Assembly (NCBI GenBank): GCA_034770075.1
Contig: CM068383.1
Coordinates: 6,647,248-6,711,247 of the forward strand
DNA: 64,000 nt
DNA from: Aralia elata
Taxonomy: Eukaryota > Streptophyta > Magnoliopsida > Apiales > Araliaceae
Direction of reading: 5' to 3'
Shown here piece by piece: positions 35,976 to 48,108 of the stretch (positions within the stretch are counted from its first letter, which is position 1; every line of letters starts with the position of its first letter). A program made the position numbers and the translations under genes. The notes under the pieces are model-generated. The model did not search any database, was not told where the DNA came from, and was given only the letters and a program-made list of their open reading frames with translations.

Positions 35976-36350
35976 GTAAGTGTAAGTATTCTTTTTATTA
36001 TTTAATTGACTTCATTTCAGAATAATTTGTCTAGAAATATTCTTATCATTTGATTTATTATTTAGGTATGTTAAGGTTTGGCTAGGTTAATCTCAATATG
36101 TGTACATGAAATGTCTAAAAATGAAAATGGAATGGACAAAGTCTAAGAATTCAATAAGTGAGCATTTTAATTCATATATATAAACTATATAATCAAATAA
36201 GGAAGTATGGATGATAAAGGAAGAAGCAAAGACATTAAGAAGAAACAATATTAATAGCAGAGAAGGTTGAAAAGGTTCCAAATTTGAAAAGGTTGATGTT
36301 CATGTTTCATAGTATTATAGCTATGTGGGTTAGTACGGAGAAGGGAGCAA
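35976..36350 (+). other. Possible intron start, running into a retrotransposon
   Basis: Begins with GTAAGTGTAAGT. No acceptor plus matching second exon was found before the gypsy-like coding remnant. Confidence 0.4.
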
Positions 36351-39300
36351 TTGGAGTGGTTTGTTTTTGTTTTAACTATTGGATTCAATGTGGTAAAGTT
36401 GATTTCAGCTTTGAAGGTTGGGAAGTTGGTGGCAAAGGGTTGTGAGGGGTATTTGGCATTTATAAAGGATACCTCTATGGATGAGTCTCGTATTGAGGAT
36501 GTTCTAGTTGTTCGTGATTTTCCCGATGTATTTCTTAAGGAATTGTCAAGGTTACCACCACAACGGGAAGTTGAGTTTATCATCAAACTTATTCCTGGTG
36601 CGGAGCCTATCTCTAAGGCGTCGTATAAGATGACACCATTGGAATTGCAGGAGTTGAAGGCGCAGTTGCAAGAATTTTTAAATCGTGGTGTGATTCGGTC
36701 GAGTGTTTCGCCATGAGGTGCTCCGATTTTGTTTGTGACTAAGAAAAATGAGTCTATGAGGCTGTGCATGAGCATAGACTATAGGGAGTTGAATAAGATT
36801 ACCATCAGGAATCGGTAACCATTACCGAGGATTGATGACTTGTTTGACCAACTTCAATAGGCGAAGTATTTTTCGAAGATAGACTTGAGGTTGGGTTATC
36901 ATCAGTTGAGGGTGAAGGATGAGGATATCTCTAAGACAGCTTTTCGTAATCGTTATGGGCATTACGAGTTTCTGGTGATACCATTCGGGTTAACTAATAT
37001 TCCGGAGGTGTTTATGGATTTGATGAATCGGGTGTTCAGGGAGTACTTGACCAATATGTTATTGTCTTTATTGATGACATTTTGGTTTACTCCAAGTCTA
37101 GGGAAGAGCATGAGGAGCATTTTCACACAGTTTTGGGAATTTTACAAAAAGAGAACCTGTATGCTAAATTCTCTAAATGCGAGTTTTGGTTGGAACAGGT
37201 TATATTTTTGGGCCACGTTATGTTTGCTGAAGACATTAAGGTGGATCCTGTGAAAGTTGAGGCTATTACTAAATAGCCGAGATCTACTACGGTGACGGAG
37301 GTTAAGAGTTTCTTGGGTTTTGTAAGGTATTACAGACGATTTGTGGAAGAATTCTCTTTTCTTTTCTTGCCATTGACTCAGTTGATAAGAAAGGGCACGA
37401 AGTTTTTGTGGAATGAGGAGCACGAGAAGAGTTTTGAGGAGTTGAAGAAACGGTTTGTGATAGCTCCAATACTTACATTGCCGTCGAGGACAAGAGGTTA
37501 CCAGATTTATAGTGATGCTTCTAAGAAGGGTTTGGGGTGTGTTTTGATGCAACACGGTAAAGTGATTGCTTATGCTTCTAGGCAACTTAAACCTTATGAG
37601 GCCCACTCATGATTTGGAGTTGGCAGCAGTAATTTTTGCCATAAAAATTTGGAGGCACTATTTATATAGAGAGACTTGTGATATCTTCACCGATCACAAA
37701 AGTCTTAAATACATTTTCACTCAAAAGGAGCTCAACATGAGGCAGAGGCATTGGTTAGAGCTTCTAAAAGATTATGATGCGAGAATTCAGTATCACCTAG
37801 CGAAGACGAATGTGGTTGCAGACGCTCTTAGCCGAAAGATTTTAGAAAGTGTAGCAGCCCTTATTACACAACCTCAGCTTATTTCAGATATGGAGACTAG
37901 AGTTGGAGTTATATGTGCAAGGTTTTAGATTGGCATTTAACAAGTATGAGAGTGCAACCCTCTCTTATCTCGAGGGTTAAAGAAGATTAAAAGGAAGATG
38001 GGGAGTTGTGGGGTATGGCACAAAATCTGGAGGACGGCAAGCAGCCCGAGTTTCGTATTGATGACCATGGTGTGATTTAGTTGGGTAAGCGATTTTGTGT
38101 ACCCTCGTATCCAACCATTCGGGAGGCTATGTTGGCTGAGACTCATAGTTCGCCATTTTCTATTCAACAAGGTTCCACAAAGATGTACAAGAAATTGAAG
38201 GAGAATTTTTGGTGGAATGGGATGAAGCGAGATGTGACTGAATATGTGGGGAAGTGTCTCACTTGTCAACAAGTGAAGATAGAACATCAATGAGCTAGTG
38301 GTTTGTTATAACAGTTAGACATTCCAGTTTAAAAATGGGAGGATAACACGATGGATTTTATGGCTGGTTTGCCCAGGACTTTCAAGAAGAATGATGTCAT
38401 TTGGGTTGTAGTGGATCGGTTGACCAAATCAGCACACTTTTTGGCTACCCATGAGGGTTCCTCGGTGGATAGGTTGGCACAGATCTTTCAATAGGAGATT
38501 GTTAGACTTCATGGTACTTCGGTATCTATTGTTTCAGATCGGGACCCACGGTTCACTTTACGGTTCTGGAAAGGGTTTCAACGAGCTTGGGGCACTCGGC
38601 TTAACTTTAGTACTTCTTTCCATCTACAAACCGATGGGCAGTCCGAGCGGACTATTTAGATGTTGAAGGACATGTTGAGGTCTTGTGCACTTGAGTGGTC
38701 GGGTAATTGGGATGATTACTTGAGCCTAGTTGAGTTTGCTTATAACAACAGATGGCATGCAAGTGTTGGGATGGCTCCGTTTGAGGCGTTGTATGGTAGG
38801 AAATGTCGGGCACCAACTTATTGGGATGAGGTTGGTGAGAAGGCCATAGAAGGGTATGAATTAGTTCAAATCACTACGGATAAGGTAGCGGTGGCTAAGG
38901 AGAAATTGAGGTCGGCTCGATCACGGCAAAAGAGTTATACTGATAAGCATAGGAGGACCTTAGAGTTTGAACCTGGTGAGCATGTGTTTTTAAAGGTTTC
39001 TTCTTGGTAGGGCATTCGGCAATTTGGGTTGAAAGGAAAACTTAGTCCGTGTTATATTGGCTTATTTGAGATTTTGGAGAGAGTTGTTGAGGTTGCATAT
39101 CGGTTAGCTTTGCCTCCACGGCTAGCTCATGTGCATAATGTGTTCCATGTGTCGGTGTTGAGAAGTTATCATTATCATCCGTCGCATGTGATGCAATATC
39201 CATTCGATAAGATTCGGGAGGATCTTACTTGTGAGGAGTAAGTCAAGACGATTTTGGATCATCAAGAGTGGATTATGAGGAGGAAGTCAATTCTGTTTGT

Positions 39301-39394
39301 TAAGGTTTTGTGGAGGAATCATTCGGAGCGGGAAGCTACTTGGGAGATGGAGGAGTCAATTCAAGCGGAGTATCCGCATCTTTTTGATAATTAG
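36351..39394 (+). pseudogene. pol: Decayed pol: reverse transcriptase, RNase H, integrase, chromodomain
   Basis: The end of the protease-linker region and the start of reverse transcriptase are at 36351-36716 (VVRDFPDVF, GVIRSSVSP then TGA). The RT core lies at 36717-37280 (FSKIDLRLGYHQLRV; the FIDD box is readable at about 37060-37080 in a shifted frame). RNase H is at 37292-37928 (YSDASKKGLGCVLMQHGK, TDHKSLKYIFTQKELNMRQR). The integrase zinc-finger part is at 38081-38293 (CLTCQQVK) and the core at 38340-39010. A chromodomain-like end is at 39240-39394. Many stops and frameshifts; no function expected. Confidence 0.87.
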
Positions 39395-39448
39395 GTACGC
39401 TATTTTCATTTGATTTCGGGGACAGAATCTTTTTTAAGGGGAAGGTGA

Positions 39449-41519
39449 TGTAATACCCGATAAAAAAAATTTAAAACATATTAATTGGACTTGTCTTTTA
39501 TTTCGGTTAAATTTGAAAATAATTTATATGGGCTACCAATAAGTAACGGAGAATATTAATCTAGTAAATTTGAGCTTTAAAACTAATTAAGTCCAATTGT
39601 ATATTACAAAATCCTATTAAAATAAGGAGGATTAATAATATATATCAATAAATGACTTAAACCTAACCATACTGGCTCCCATCTTATACGAATTGAATAA
39701 CAGAAGAAAAGCGGCGGTGAGAGAATAGAAAACGAAAAGAAGAAGATTCTCCCAATCAAGGTAATATCATTATTTTGATTAATAGATATCCTTTTATATA
39801 TTGTATGACGGTATTAATTAGGAGGAACATGAAGGAGTTTAATTAAATTAATAGTTTATTATTATAAATAATGCCCTAGGAGGGAATCTCATTTAAAGTT
39901 AGTTTGATTTTTAAGTATGTGTTAACTGGTAACTAACAAATGAACAAAGGTATAATTTGGAGTAGTTTGTTTGGAACAGTGGGTTAAACATTGCAAAGTA
40001 ATGTTGCTATTATACTATTATTTCAGGTTATGAAAATTTTCATATACTAGAACGGAGATGGGGGATTATAATTAATTTTGTAATTAAGAATTTGCTTCAG
40101 GATCCGAGTTTATGCATATTCATTGTGAAACAGAGGTAGGGTAAATGTAGGTACCTGGTTAGTACAAATGGTATTATAAAATCTATGGAATGGAATGGAA
40201 TAATAACGATTATTATTTATCGTTATTATTATAATAACAATAAATAATAATAATAATATAAGTTTATAAAAGTCAAAGATGTAAAATAATATTTGCAAAT
40301 GTACTTATATTTATTATTACTTCGTGTAATTAGTTCGGACAGAGGGAATTTAATAAGTTATATTTGGATTATTTTTCTGGGAATTACATTACTTACTCCA
40401 GGTACGGATTCTGTACTCCTTCAGTGATAATCCTTTTAATTTTGATTTGTTCGTTTTGCTTTTCGTTTAGAAGTTAGTTATTGTTTCACCTACTTGTTCC
40501 TTCTCAAATTCATGTGATAGTTCCGTCTTGATATTGATACTTAGAACTCGTATTTGTACTCTTTGAATTATTGTATCATGTTTAATATTTATTTCGATCT
40601 TTGTAGAAAAGTATATGTTAATATATTTTTGGAAACTTTGTGTTGATGATTCGTTCGGTTTAACATGTACGTATTAGAACCTCATGTGTTGATATTGTGT
40701 TGCATGTGTTGTGACATGGTATCTTTTTTAGAATATATCGTAGGGTATACCTGAGCTATAACCACCTATGGGGGTACCACAGGCATGTCCTCTTGGCACC
40801 GAGGCATGACACCTTCCGTAGCAGTGTGATTAGCCCACGACGTCTCCGTTTTGTACTTCAGTGGAAGTTGGCCATATGGTGATTTTATTGTGGGAAGCGT
40901 ATGGGTCAACCATAGTTTTCTGTTCAGTTCTATTCTGTGGATTGGTGATGTTTGTGCCAAACACGCCTTTTGATTTTACATGCATTTGGATTCGCGGTCC
41001 AATGTGTGTGACTTGCCTATGTGACATTATTTGACTTGCTTGTGTGTGGCAATGTATATTTTTATTTTGTTCTGAGCTCGGTATGAAATAACACTCAACC
41101 ATTTGATTCAGCCTATTATTCCGTTGTGTTAATTTTGTTCGTTTCAGTACAGTTCATTAAATTGAGTTAGTTATTTCAGTTTATTATTTTTGTACTCTAT
41201 ATCCGTACTAGGCATTTGGCTCATGCTGTGTTTTTCCTTCCGACGGGTAATCCGGAGGATCAAGGGCAAGTGTAATGAGGGCTCCCTTTTATCCAATGAT
41301 TTAGATATTCTATTTAGGTTGTGATGCATTAATTTATCTGAAGTTGTATTCAATATTTTATATTGTGGTTTGGGTCAGTTTGATATTTAGTATAAATTGT
41401 CTTTTGATATTTATTGGTTATGAAGACTATTATTTTGTGGACTAGAGTTTTGTTATAATTTCATCAATTATGTTGTGTTTTTATGTAACCTTTCTTTATA
41501 TTTCGAAAAGGGTGTTACA
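39449..41519 (+). repeat. 3' LTR of the family D element
   Basis: TGTAATACCCGAT start and GGTGTTACA end. It contains a GA-rich leader (39700-39750) followed by CAATCAAGGTAATAT, a possible splice donor at 39760/39761. The LTR start is directly preceded by the polypurine tract. Confidence 0.78.
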
Positions 41520-43765
41520 GTTTATCTCTGTACAATTAGGTAACTGCATAATAAATAATAATGTGAGATCACTCTAACATGTCAGTGTTAGGCCCTTCTT
41601 CGAGGTGGGTGTCCTCCAGAAATTAGAAAAGAGAAAGAAGCTACTAAGAAAAGTAGGAAGTTTTAGGGGAAATAATATTTCTTACCTTCAAAAGAGAATA
41701 ACAACATTTATTTATACACAAAACTAGCCCAGACATTGAGGAACAACCCCACACCTCGGCAAAGACTCTTAACAAAATATCAAAGTGTCCTATCCTACCC
41801 ACTCTAATCCAACTACAGCTATATATATTGTTTGATTCCAGGAACTAAACTTCAAGACCAAGTCAATTACTAAATACCAGAAACAAGCAACTGCAGCCGC
41901 CATATTGTTGCCATTTGTGGGTTGTTATCGTTGTCGGTGGCCACTTTGTGGGTTGTTATCGTTGTCGGTGGCTGTAAGTCTGTAACAGTCAGTCGTCTTT
42001 GCGGGAGTTTTCAAGGGAGAGAAAGGGAATGAAAACAAAAGAAGAGAGAAAGGAAGAATTCATTTTCTCTCTTATTTTCTCTGTAAAAATAAGAAGCAAT
42101 TTTTTAGCGTAAATAATACTTGCTTTCTCTTCTTCTATCAATTATTTTCTTTTACTCCCTCCTTTTTATTATATATGTCGTTTTTTTTCCCATAATATAA
42201 AACATTTTACATATATCTAAGAGAAAAAATTAATCATTTACTATTTTACCCTTAAAAAATGGAGTAACTGAGACAGGAAGGAGGACGAGTAATTAATTAG
42301 TGAATGTGTAATAATGAAATTTCAAATTAATATTAATTAATTACCTAATATTAGAATTAATAAATTTTCTTAATATGTGTGATTATATATTAAACGTCAT
42401 ACATAATGGAAAGAAGGGATTATCTCAAACTTAAACTCAGGCACTTTTAATTTTTTTTTTTCTCTTCTTTTAATTTCTCTCATACTCTCTTCTTTAAATT
42501 TCTCTCACATTCTCGTCTTTCCTCACTTTATTTATTACAAATTTATATATGTATCGATTTTTTATTGTCAATTACATAGACTTATTTCTTTTACAAAATA
42601 TGGAATATAATAGATCACTTTTATTTTATAATTTGATTTAATATCATATATTGATATATTTTAAAATTATATTCTTTTAGAATATTTTTTCACAATATAT
42701 GATTCGTTCAAGTCAAATTTATAAATCTATAAATTCCCACAGAATAATAAGGAGAGAAAAGAGGAGAATATGAGACGAACCTTTTTTTTTTTCAATGGCG
42801 ATAGTGACGATGAATTGTAACTGTCAGAAAATTCCTTTTTACTTTATCCTAATATAGGTTAAAATTCCTAGACAAAATAATTCACGTGTAGTACATGCAT
42901 GCATTTGACATTGTCTAAGGCCAAAATTTCCTAGCCTAATCCATATTGTCATACACGTGTTTTCCAATAATACTTTTGGTCGATTTTTTTTTGTTTTTTT
43001 TTTTTTGGCTATTGATATTAACGGGACAATAAAAATAGACACGGGTTATTTTTATTTTTTTGACAATTTTATCTTTAATTTTTTTAATTTTTAAAAAATA
43101 ATAACCAAATCTGACACGTACCTTTTCTGAGTTTCTCATCATCTGTTTCCTCTCTCTCCCTTTCGATTTTTACCTTCCAAGCAGGTGAAACATAGAAATT
43201 CTGAGCATGTCAAGTAATTGAACCGATTGCAATTGAATATGCATACATTCACAACCAAGGGTTTAGTCAATCAAGCTAATGCTTGGTTTAATCCTACTTG
43301 TTAATTGCAACAGTGGTATAATGATATAATTACAGTTATCTCTTTCTTTTTCTTTTTCACGCATCAATCAATGGAGTTTAAATATGAAAAATCTCAAAAC
43401 CAAAATTCGAGAGATCTCATCAATATCACCATTAAAAACGCCTTTATTCCTTTCCCTATGCAATCCATCATCAGTTCTTCTCAAAATTAATTTCATGGGT
43501 CTACAAATTTCTAAAATTAAACGTTTGGGAGTTAAAAAAGAAAAAAAAATTACTGTGTTTATATGTGAAGTACTGTAATGGTGGTGAATGGGCATATATT
43601 GGTGTTTATACAAGTGAATATGTATATAAGAAAGAGGATGAGGAAGGATCTTGATTAAACTAGAGGGAGGAGCAAATTAAGAAAGAATTAAATTGTTAAA
43701 AACAAAAAATTATCTTGCGTCGATCTTTATTATCCTGTTAATATTAATTACGTTTTTTTAAGTGC
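41520..43765. other. Non-coding sequence, no recognisable gene
   Basis: A ~31-bp tandem duplication around GTGGGTTGTTATCGTTGTCG lies at 41918-41972. The rest is AT-rich with GA- and CT-rich runs (42000-42080, 42440-42530). Short open frames here carry no domain. Confidence 0.5.
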
Positions 43766-43877
43766 ATTACTTTTAGGTAATCATAATTTCGTGTAACATG
43801 TTAAGTATTTAAATAAATCTAAAGCAATTTATTTAAATACTTGACATGTTACACGAAATTCCAACTAAAAAGTATAG
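43766..43877. repeat. Near-perfect hairpin, small MITE or hairpin-RNA candidate
   Basis: Arms 43785-43818 and 43826-43860 pair over 34 bp with one mismatch (TTTCGTGTAACATG...), with a 7-nt loop. Weaker pairing extends outward through TACTTTTAGGT / ACTAAAAAGTA. Confidence 0.8.
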
Positions 43878-44823
43878 TTTATTATTAAGTTAGGTTCTCT
43901 GTGTTTCTCTTGCAAAATAGTTAAAGTTCTTAAATCTGTTTTGAACTTTGCTCTGCCAAGTTAGGAGCTCTAGGTATAATATTTATTATGTTTAATATTA
44001 TCATGGGGGCAGACTCAGGATTTACGGGAAAGGGGGCATTCTAATAATTAATTAATAAAATTAATAAAATAAGGGTGGCCACTTATCCTTTTGTCCCAAG
44101 CTGCATCCGCCATCGAATAGTATGCTTTATTGTTATCCAAAAAAAAAAACTACTGTATATATTGTCTCCGTCTTATAAAGTACTAGTTTGAATTTAAAAA
44201 GTCATCTCGCTAAATTTGAAATTTTAAAGTAGGGTACATGAATTTATTTGATTTAAACAACCAAATTCGTAACAATGGTATTTTTATATAACTTACGATA
44301 TTCATAATTGTATTGTTAAATTCAAAAGTATTACAAATTGATTTCAAAAAAATAATATGAAAATTTGTCTTAGAGCAAATATAATATCTTAAGGAAACTG
44401 ATAAATTCGCAACACTTTTTGATATTTCCACAGCAAAAGTTTCGCTGTAAATATATAACGACGATGAAAATTGTCGCTATAAGATCTACAACGACACTTT
44501 TGTTGTGAAAATATCATTTTCTGTTATGAATTTATTGGTTTTATATATTTGTTGTTTTCTCTTTTTGTTCACATTTGCTAACTTTACAATAAGATCATAG
44601 GTTCATTAAACACAAGTCCGTCCAAGGTTTTAGCCTGATACAAGAAAGCTTGAAATTACATATGAATTTACATTGCAATAGCAAAAGTTCATACAATTAT
44701 GAATTATGAATGTGGTGTGCACGGGCCTAGCCAAAAATTCCAGCAGAAGGGGGTCAAAAACAATTATAAGAAAATTTCAACACTAAAAATTATTAATGTA
44801 GTATTAAAAAATATATAAACATA
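43878..44823. other. AT-rich sequence with possible hAT remnants
   Basis: 44004-44114 has ends reminiscent of CAGTGGCGGAGCCA-type hAT elements (GGGGGCAGACTCAGG and, inverted, TGGCGGATGCAG), but no clear 8-bp duplication. No gene. Confidence 0.35.
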
Positions 44824-44831
44824 AAATAAAG

Positions 44832-45883
44832 TCAAGACTGTTCCTGAGTACGGGTGGGAGGGTCGACCGTCCTGGGCCCCCGATCAGGGGCCCAATTTTT
44901 ATTTTTTTTATATATAGTGTATATATATATATGTGAAATTAAAATATAAATATATAATGATATATGTATACAAAAGTATGGGAATTGATCATGTATTTCC
45001 TAAGAAACACCAAATTCGTATAAAGAAGCAATTTGATGAGAATTCCAGTGATGAGATGACACAATCTACTGAAGGATATTTCAGAGTTAATTATTTTCTT
45101 GTTCTAGTTGATATGGCTATTACTTAACTGAAGAATAAGTTTTTACAATTGTAAACATTTGAAGATGTTTTTGAATTCTTATATGATCCAAAAATATTAA
45201 GAATACTGGATGATATCAGACTGAAAAAACGTTGTGTTAATCTTGAAAAGTCTCTGAAACATGACAAATTTTTTAATGTTGATTCAAATGATTTTGTTTT
45301 CAGAATTGCAAGTGTTACAAGTGACTTTGTCAAGAGAAATAAAGTCAGCCATTGAAATTCTGGAGTTTGTAAAAGCTTTGGATTGTTTTCCTAATATTTC
45401 AATTGCTTACAGGGTATTACTAACTATTCTTGTGACAGTGACATCTGCTGAAAGAAATTTTTCGAAGTTGAAATTGTTGAAAAATTACTTGCGGTCGACT
45501 ATGACACAAGAAGGTTAAATGGGTTGGCAACCATGTGCATCGAGAGGATATGTTGGACAAGCTTGATTTTAAACATTTGATTGAAGATTTTACCTCTAAG
45601 AATACTAAAAGAAATATCTTTCAATAAATGTATTCTCATATATTTTGTTGTAGTCGAACTATTTAGTCGAATTTCTTATATATTTTGTTGTAGTTGAAGT
45701 TCTCATATATTTTGTTGTAGTCGAATTATTATGTTTTAAGCTCCAAAAATATACTTTTTTGGATACAACTTGTACTTTTTATTTATTTATTTTTACTTTT
45801 TTTTTTGTGAAGATCAACAATGTTTTGAAAAGGCCTCGTTTTTATTTTTCGCCCTGTGCCACCAAAATCTCAGGAACGACCCT
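44832..45883 (+). mobile_element. Small hAT element with a C-terminal transposase remnant
   Basis: An 8-bp duplication AAATAAAG lies at 44824-44831 and 45884-45891. The ends share GTTCCTGAG (left) and CTCAGGAAC (right). The interior encodes only the end of a hAT transposase, so it is a deletion derivative. Confidence 0.8.
44944..45626 (+). pseudogene. hAT transposase C-terminal part (dimerisation domain)
   Basis: Blocks in order are EMTQSTEGYFRVNYFLVLVD (about 45050-45110), FLYDPKILR-like sequence (about 45170-45200), REIKSAIEILEFVKA (about 45335-45380), and the hAT dimerisation signature PNISIAYRVLLTI...SAERNFSKLKLLKNYLRSTM at 45390-45505. Frame changes near 45125, 45300 and 45515 split it. 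The catalytic core and BED zinc finger are absent. It resembles the plant TTF-type zinc-finger hAT proteins. Confidence 0.82.
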
Positions 45884-45891
45884 AAATAAAG

Positions 45892-46900
45892 TTTTATATA
45901 TTTTTAGTTTTAACATCATATATATACATATGGATTCATCTATATCGAAACGTTTTAATATTAGAGTAAAACTAATATTCTCAAATTTTTTCAAATGCGT
46001 CTCAAATAAATAAATATGTCATCATTATATTTGTTTAATACTCAATGGTGGATATTAAAAATTTCAATACATACCAATGCAATAATAACATATATATTTA
46101 AGATAATTTGAGGGACCAAATTTGAGACACCAAACATTAGTCATAATATTAATCTTATTTAATTAATGTTAAAGCTAATTTAATTTTATTAATATTAGCC
46201 TTATTTATCTGTCTTCGAAAATTATAATCAGACTTTGAATTTTATTAAAACTTGAAAATAATTTATATTTTAGGTATGGTATAGTATAAAATTATATTTT
46301 AAAAATATGAGTCCACTACTAAAATATTTATAAAATAAAAAAGGGGTTAATATTATTATTCACATAAATAAATCTATGTTATAAATTAGTAAGGTAGAGG
46401 TAAGGATACACTAAGGTCATGTTTGTTTATAAATATTATAATCCCGGAATTATATTTCCTTGAATTATAATCCTAAAACTATTAAATTTAGGATTAAATA
46501 GTTTTAGTCACATATTTTTTTTATGTATTATTCGTGAGATAACTTAAAATAATCTCATATTATATTTATTTTGTCTAGTATTATTTAAAGGATTGGATAA
46601 AAATTTACCGTTACACTATTATACTCTTACCACTAATAACAAATATATCATATTCTTGTTTGTTTAAGTATAGATGGATATGATAAGATACATCGGTCAT
46701 TTTAAATAAAATTAAAAGTTTATTTTGTCTATAAATTTTAAGTTCCAAATGGCACCCAGTTTGACACATTATTAAATAGTTCCTCCTTTCAAGTTATTTT
46801 ATTATCTTAGGATTAATAATTCTAAGTTTATTTTTAAAAACAAATAAGAGATTTAAGATTAATAATAAAATTCTAAATATTATTCTTATAAATAAATATG
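45892..46900. other. AT-rich sequence without a recognisable gene
   Basis: No coding, RNA or clear TE signal. Confidence 0.55.
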
Positions 46901-46904
46901 GCCT

Positions 46905-47055
46905 AAGAGTAGACATAAGAATATGTAAAGATAGAGTCCCATAAGAGTAGAGATAAGAATATGTAAAGATAAAGTAGGGGTAAAGATAAGAATATGTAAA
47001 GATAGAGTCCCATAAGAGTAAAGATAAGAATATGTAAAGATAAAGTAGGGGTAGG
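46905..47055 (+). repeat. Short tandem repeat around AAGATAAGAATATGTAAAGA
   Basis: Four direct copies in alternating spacers; the pair with TAGAGTCCCATAAGAG and the pair with AAGTAGGGG make a higher-order repeat of ~75-80 bp. Ends just before the 47085 minisatellite. Confidence 0.85.
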
Positions 47056-47084
47056 GGTAAGGGTAAGGGAAAGGAAAAGGGTGG

Positions 47085-47882
47085 GGGCACGACCCCTCCC
47101 GTCCTTTCCTAGCTACCTATGCTTGTGCTGGTGTGTGTAATTATGTGAATGCGATTACAGATACACATAATTTCTCTTTTAATACACGTTTAAAATTTAA
47201 ATATTTATTTAAATATTGTCAAAATATTAGAAAAAAACAATGTTGCACGACCCCTCCCGTCCCTTCCTAGCTACATATGTCTGTGGTGGTGTGTGCAATT
47301 ATATGAATGCGATTATAGATACAAATAGTTTCTCTTTTAATACACGTTTAAAATTTAAACATTTGTTTAAATATTGTCAAAAATATTAGAAAAAAACAAT
47401 GTTGCACGGCCCCTCCCGTCCCTTCCTAGCTACCTATGTCTGTGGTGGTGTGTGCAATTATGTGAATGCGATTATAGATACACATAATTTCTCTTTTAAT
47501 ACACGTTTAAAATTTAAACATTTATTTAAATATTATCAAAATATTAGAAAAAAAACAATGTTGCACAGTCCCTCTCATCCCTTCCTAACTACCTATGTCT
47601 GTGGTGGTGTGTGCAATTATGTGATTGCGATTATAGATACACATAATTTTTTTTTAATACACGTTTAAAATTTAAACATTTATTTAAATATTGTCAAAAT
47701 ATTAGAAAAAAACAATGTTGCACGACCCCTCCCATCCCTTCCTAGCTACCTATGTTTGTGGTGGTGTGTGCAATTATGATACACATAATTTCTTATTTAA
47801 TACACGTTTAAAATTTAAACATTTAAAAAGTTTAAACATTTATTTAAATATTGTCAAAATATTAGAAAAAAACAATATTGCA
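47085..47882 (+). repeat. Minisatellite, five ~160-bp units
   Basis: Units start near 47085, 47243, 47402, 47564 and 47718 with GCACGACCCCTCCCGTCC-like sequence, pass CTACCTATGTCTGTGGTGG, and end with TTGTCAAAATATTAGAAAA. The last unit is shortened and rearranged. It ends about 230 bp upstream of the start codon of the phosphatase gene. Confidence 0.93.
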
Positions 47883-48039
47883 TATAAATTTCATTGTGGC
47901 TAATGATGAGTACTTGCTTGAATACATACAAAACTCTTTCCTAGAAGTAGCTGGGAAACTAGGCCAGAATTTCCATGTCATCTCCCATCTTGTCGGTTTA
48001 TTAGCAAATCAATAATATAAATTTCAAGTACTTCATTTC

Positions 48040-48108
48040 ACTTCTTCTCCAATAAACATTTCTCTCTCTCTAAAACTTCACTTTCTCTCTCCTAATATTT
48101 GATCTGAA
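48040..48108 (+). promoter_or_regulatory. CT-rich 5' leader of the phosphatase gene
   Basis: TTTCTCTCTCTCTAAAACTTC and CTTTCTCTCTCC precede the ATG. Such CT-rich leaders are common near plant transcription starts. I cannot place the TATA box with confidence. Confidence 0.45.

Larger units (their letters stand above)
36351..41519 (+). mobile_element. 5'-truncated Tekay-like Ty3/gypsy element with 3' LTR (family D)
   Basis: A decayed pol (36351-39394) is followed by a purine tract (AAGGGGAAGG) and a 2071-bp LTR at 39449-41519 (TGTAATACCC...GGGTGTTACA). No gag, primer site or 5' LTR is visible to the left, so the element is truncated near the PAM2-motif exon. Protein blocks are close to those of the 54-64 kb element, but the LTR is different. 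Confidence 0.85.

Noticed and set aside
44004..44114. Possible small hAT element
   Set aside because: Ends are only loosely similar to known hAT ends and no 8-bp duplication was found.
47399..47903. Repeated 50-90-codon frames in the minisatellite
   Set aside because: Unit length happens to keep the frame open; not shared by all units and no domain.
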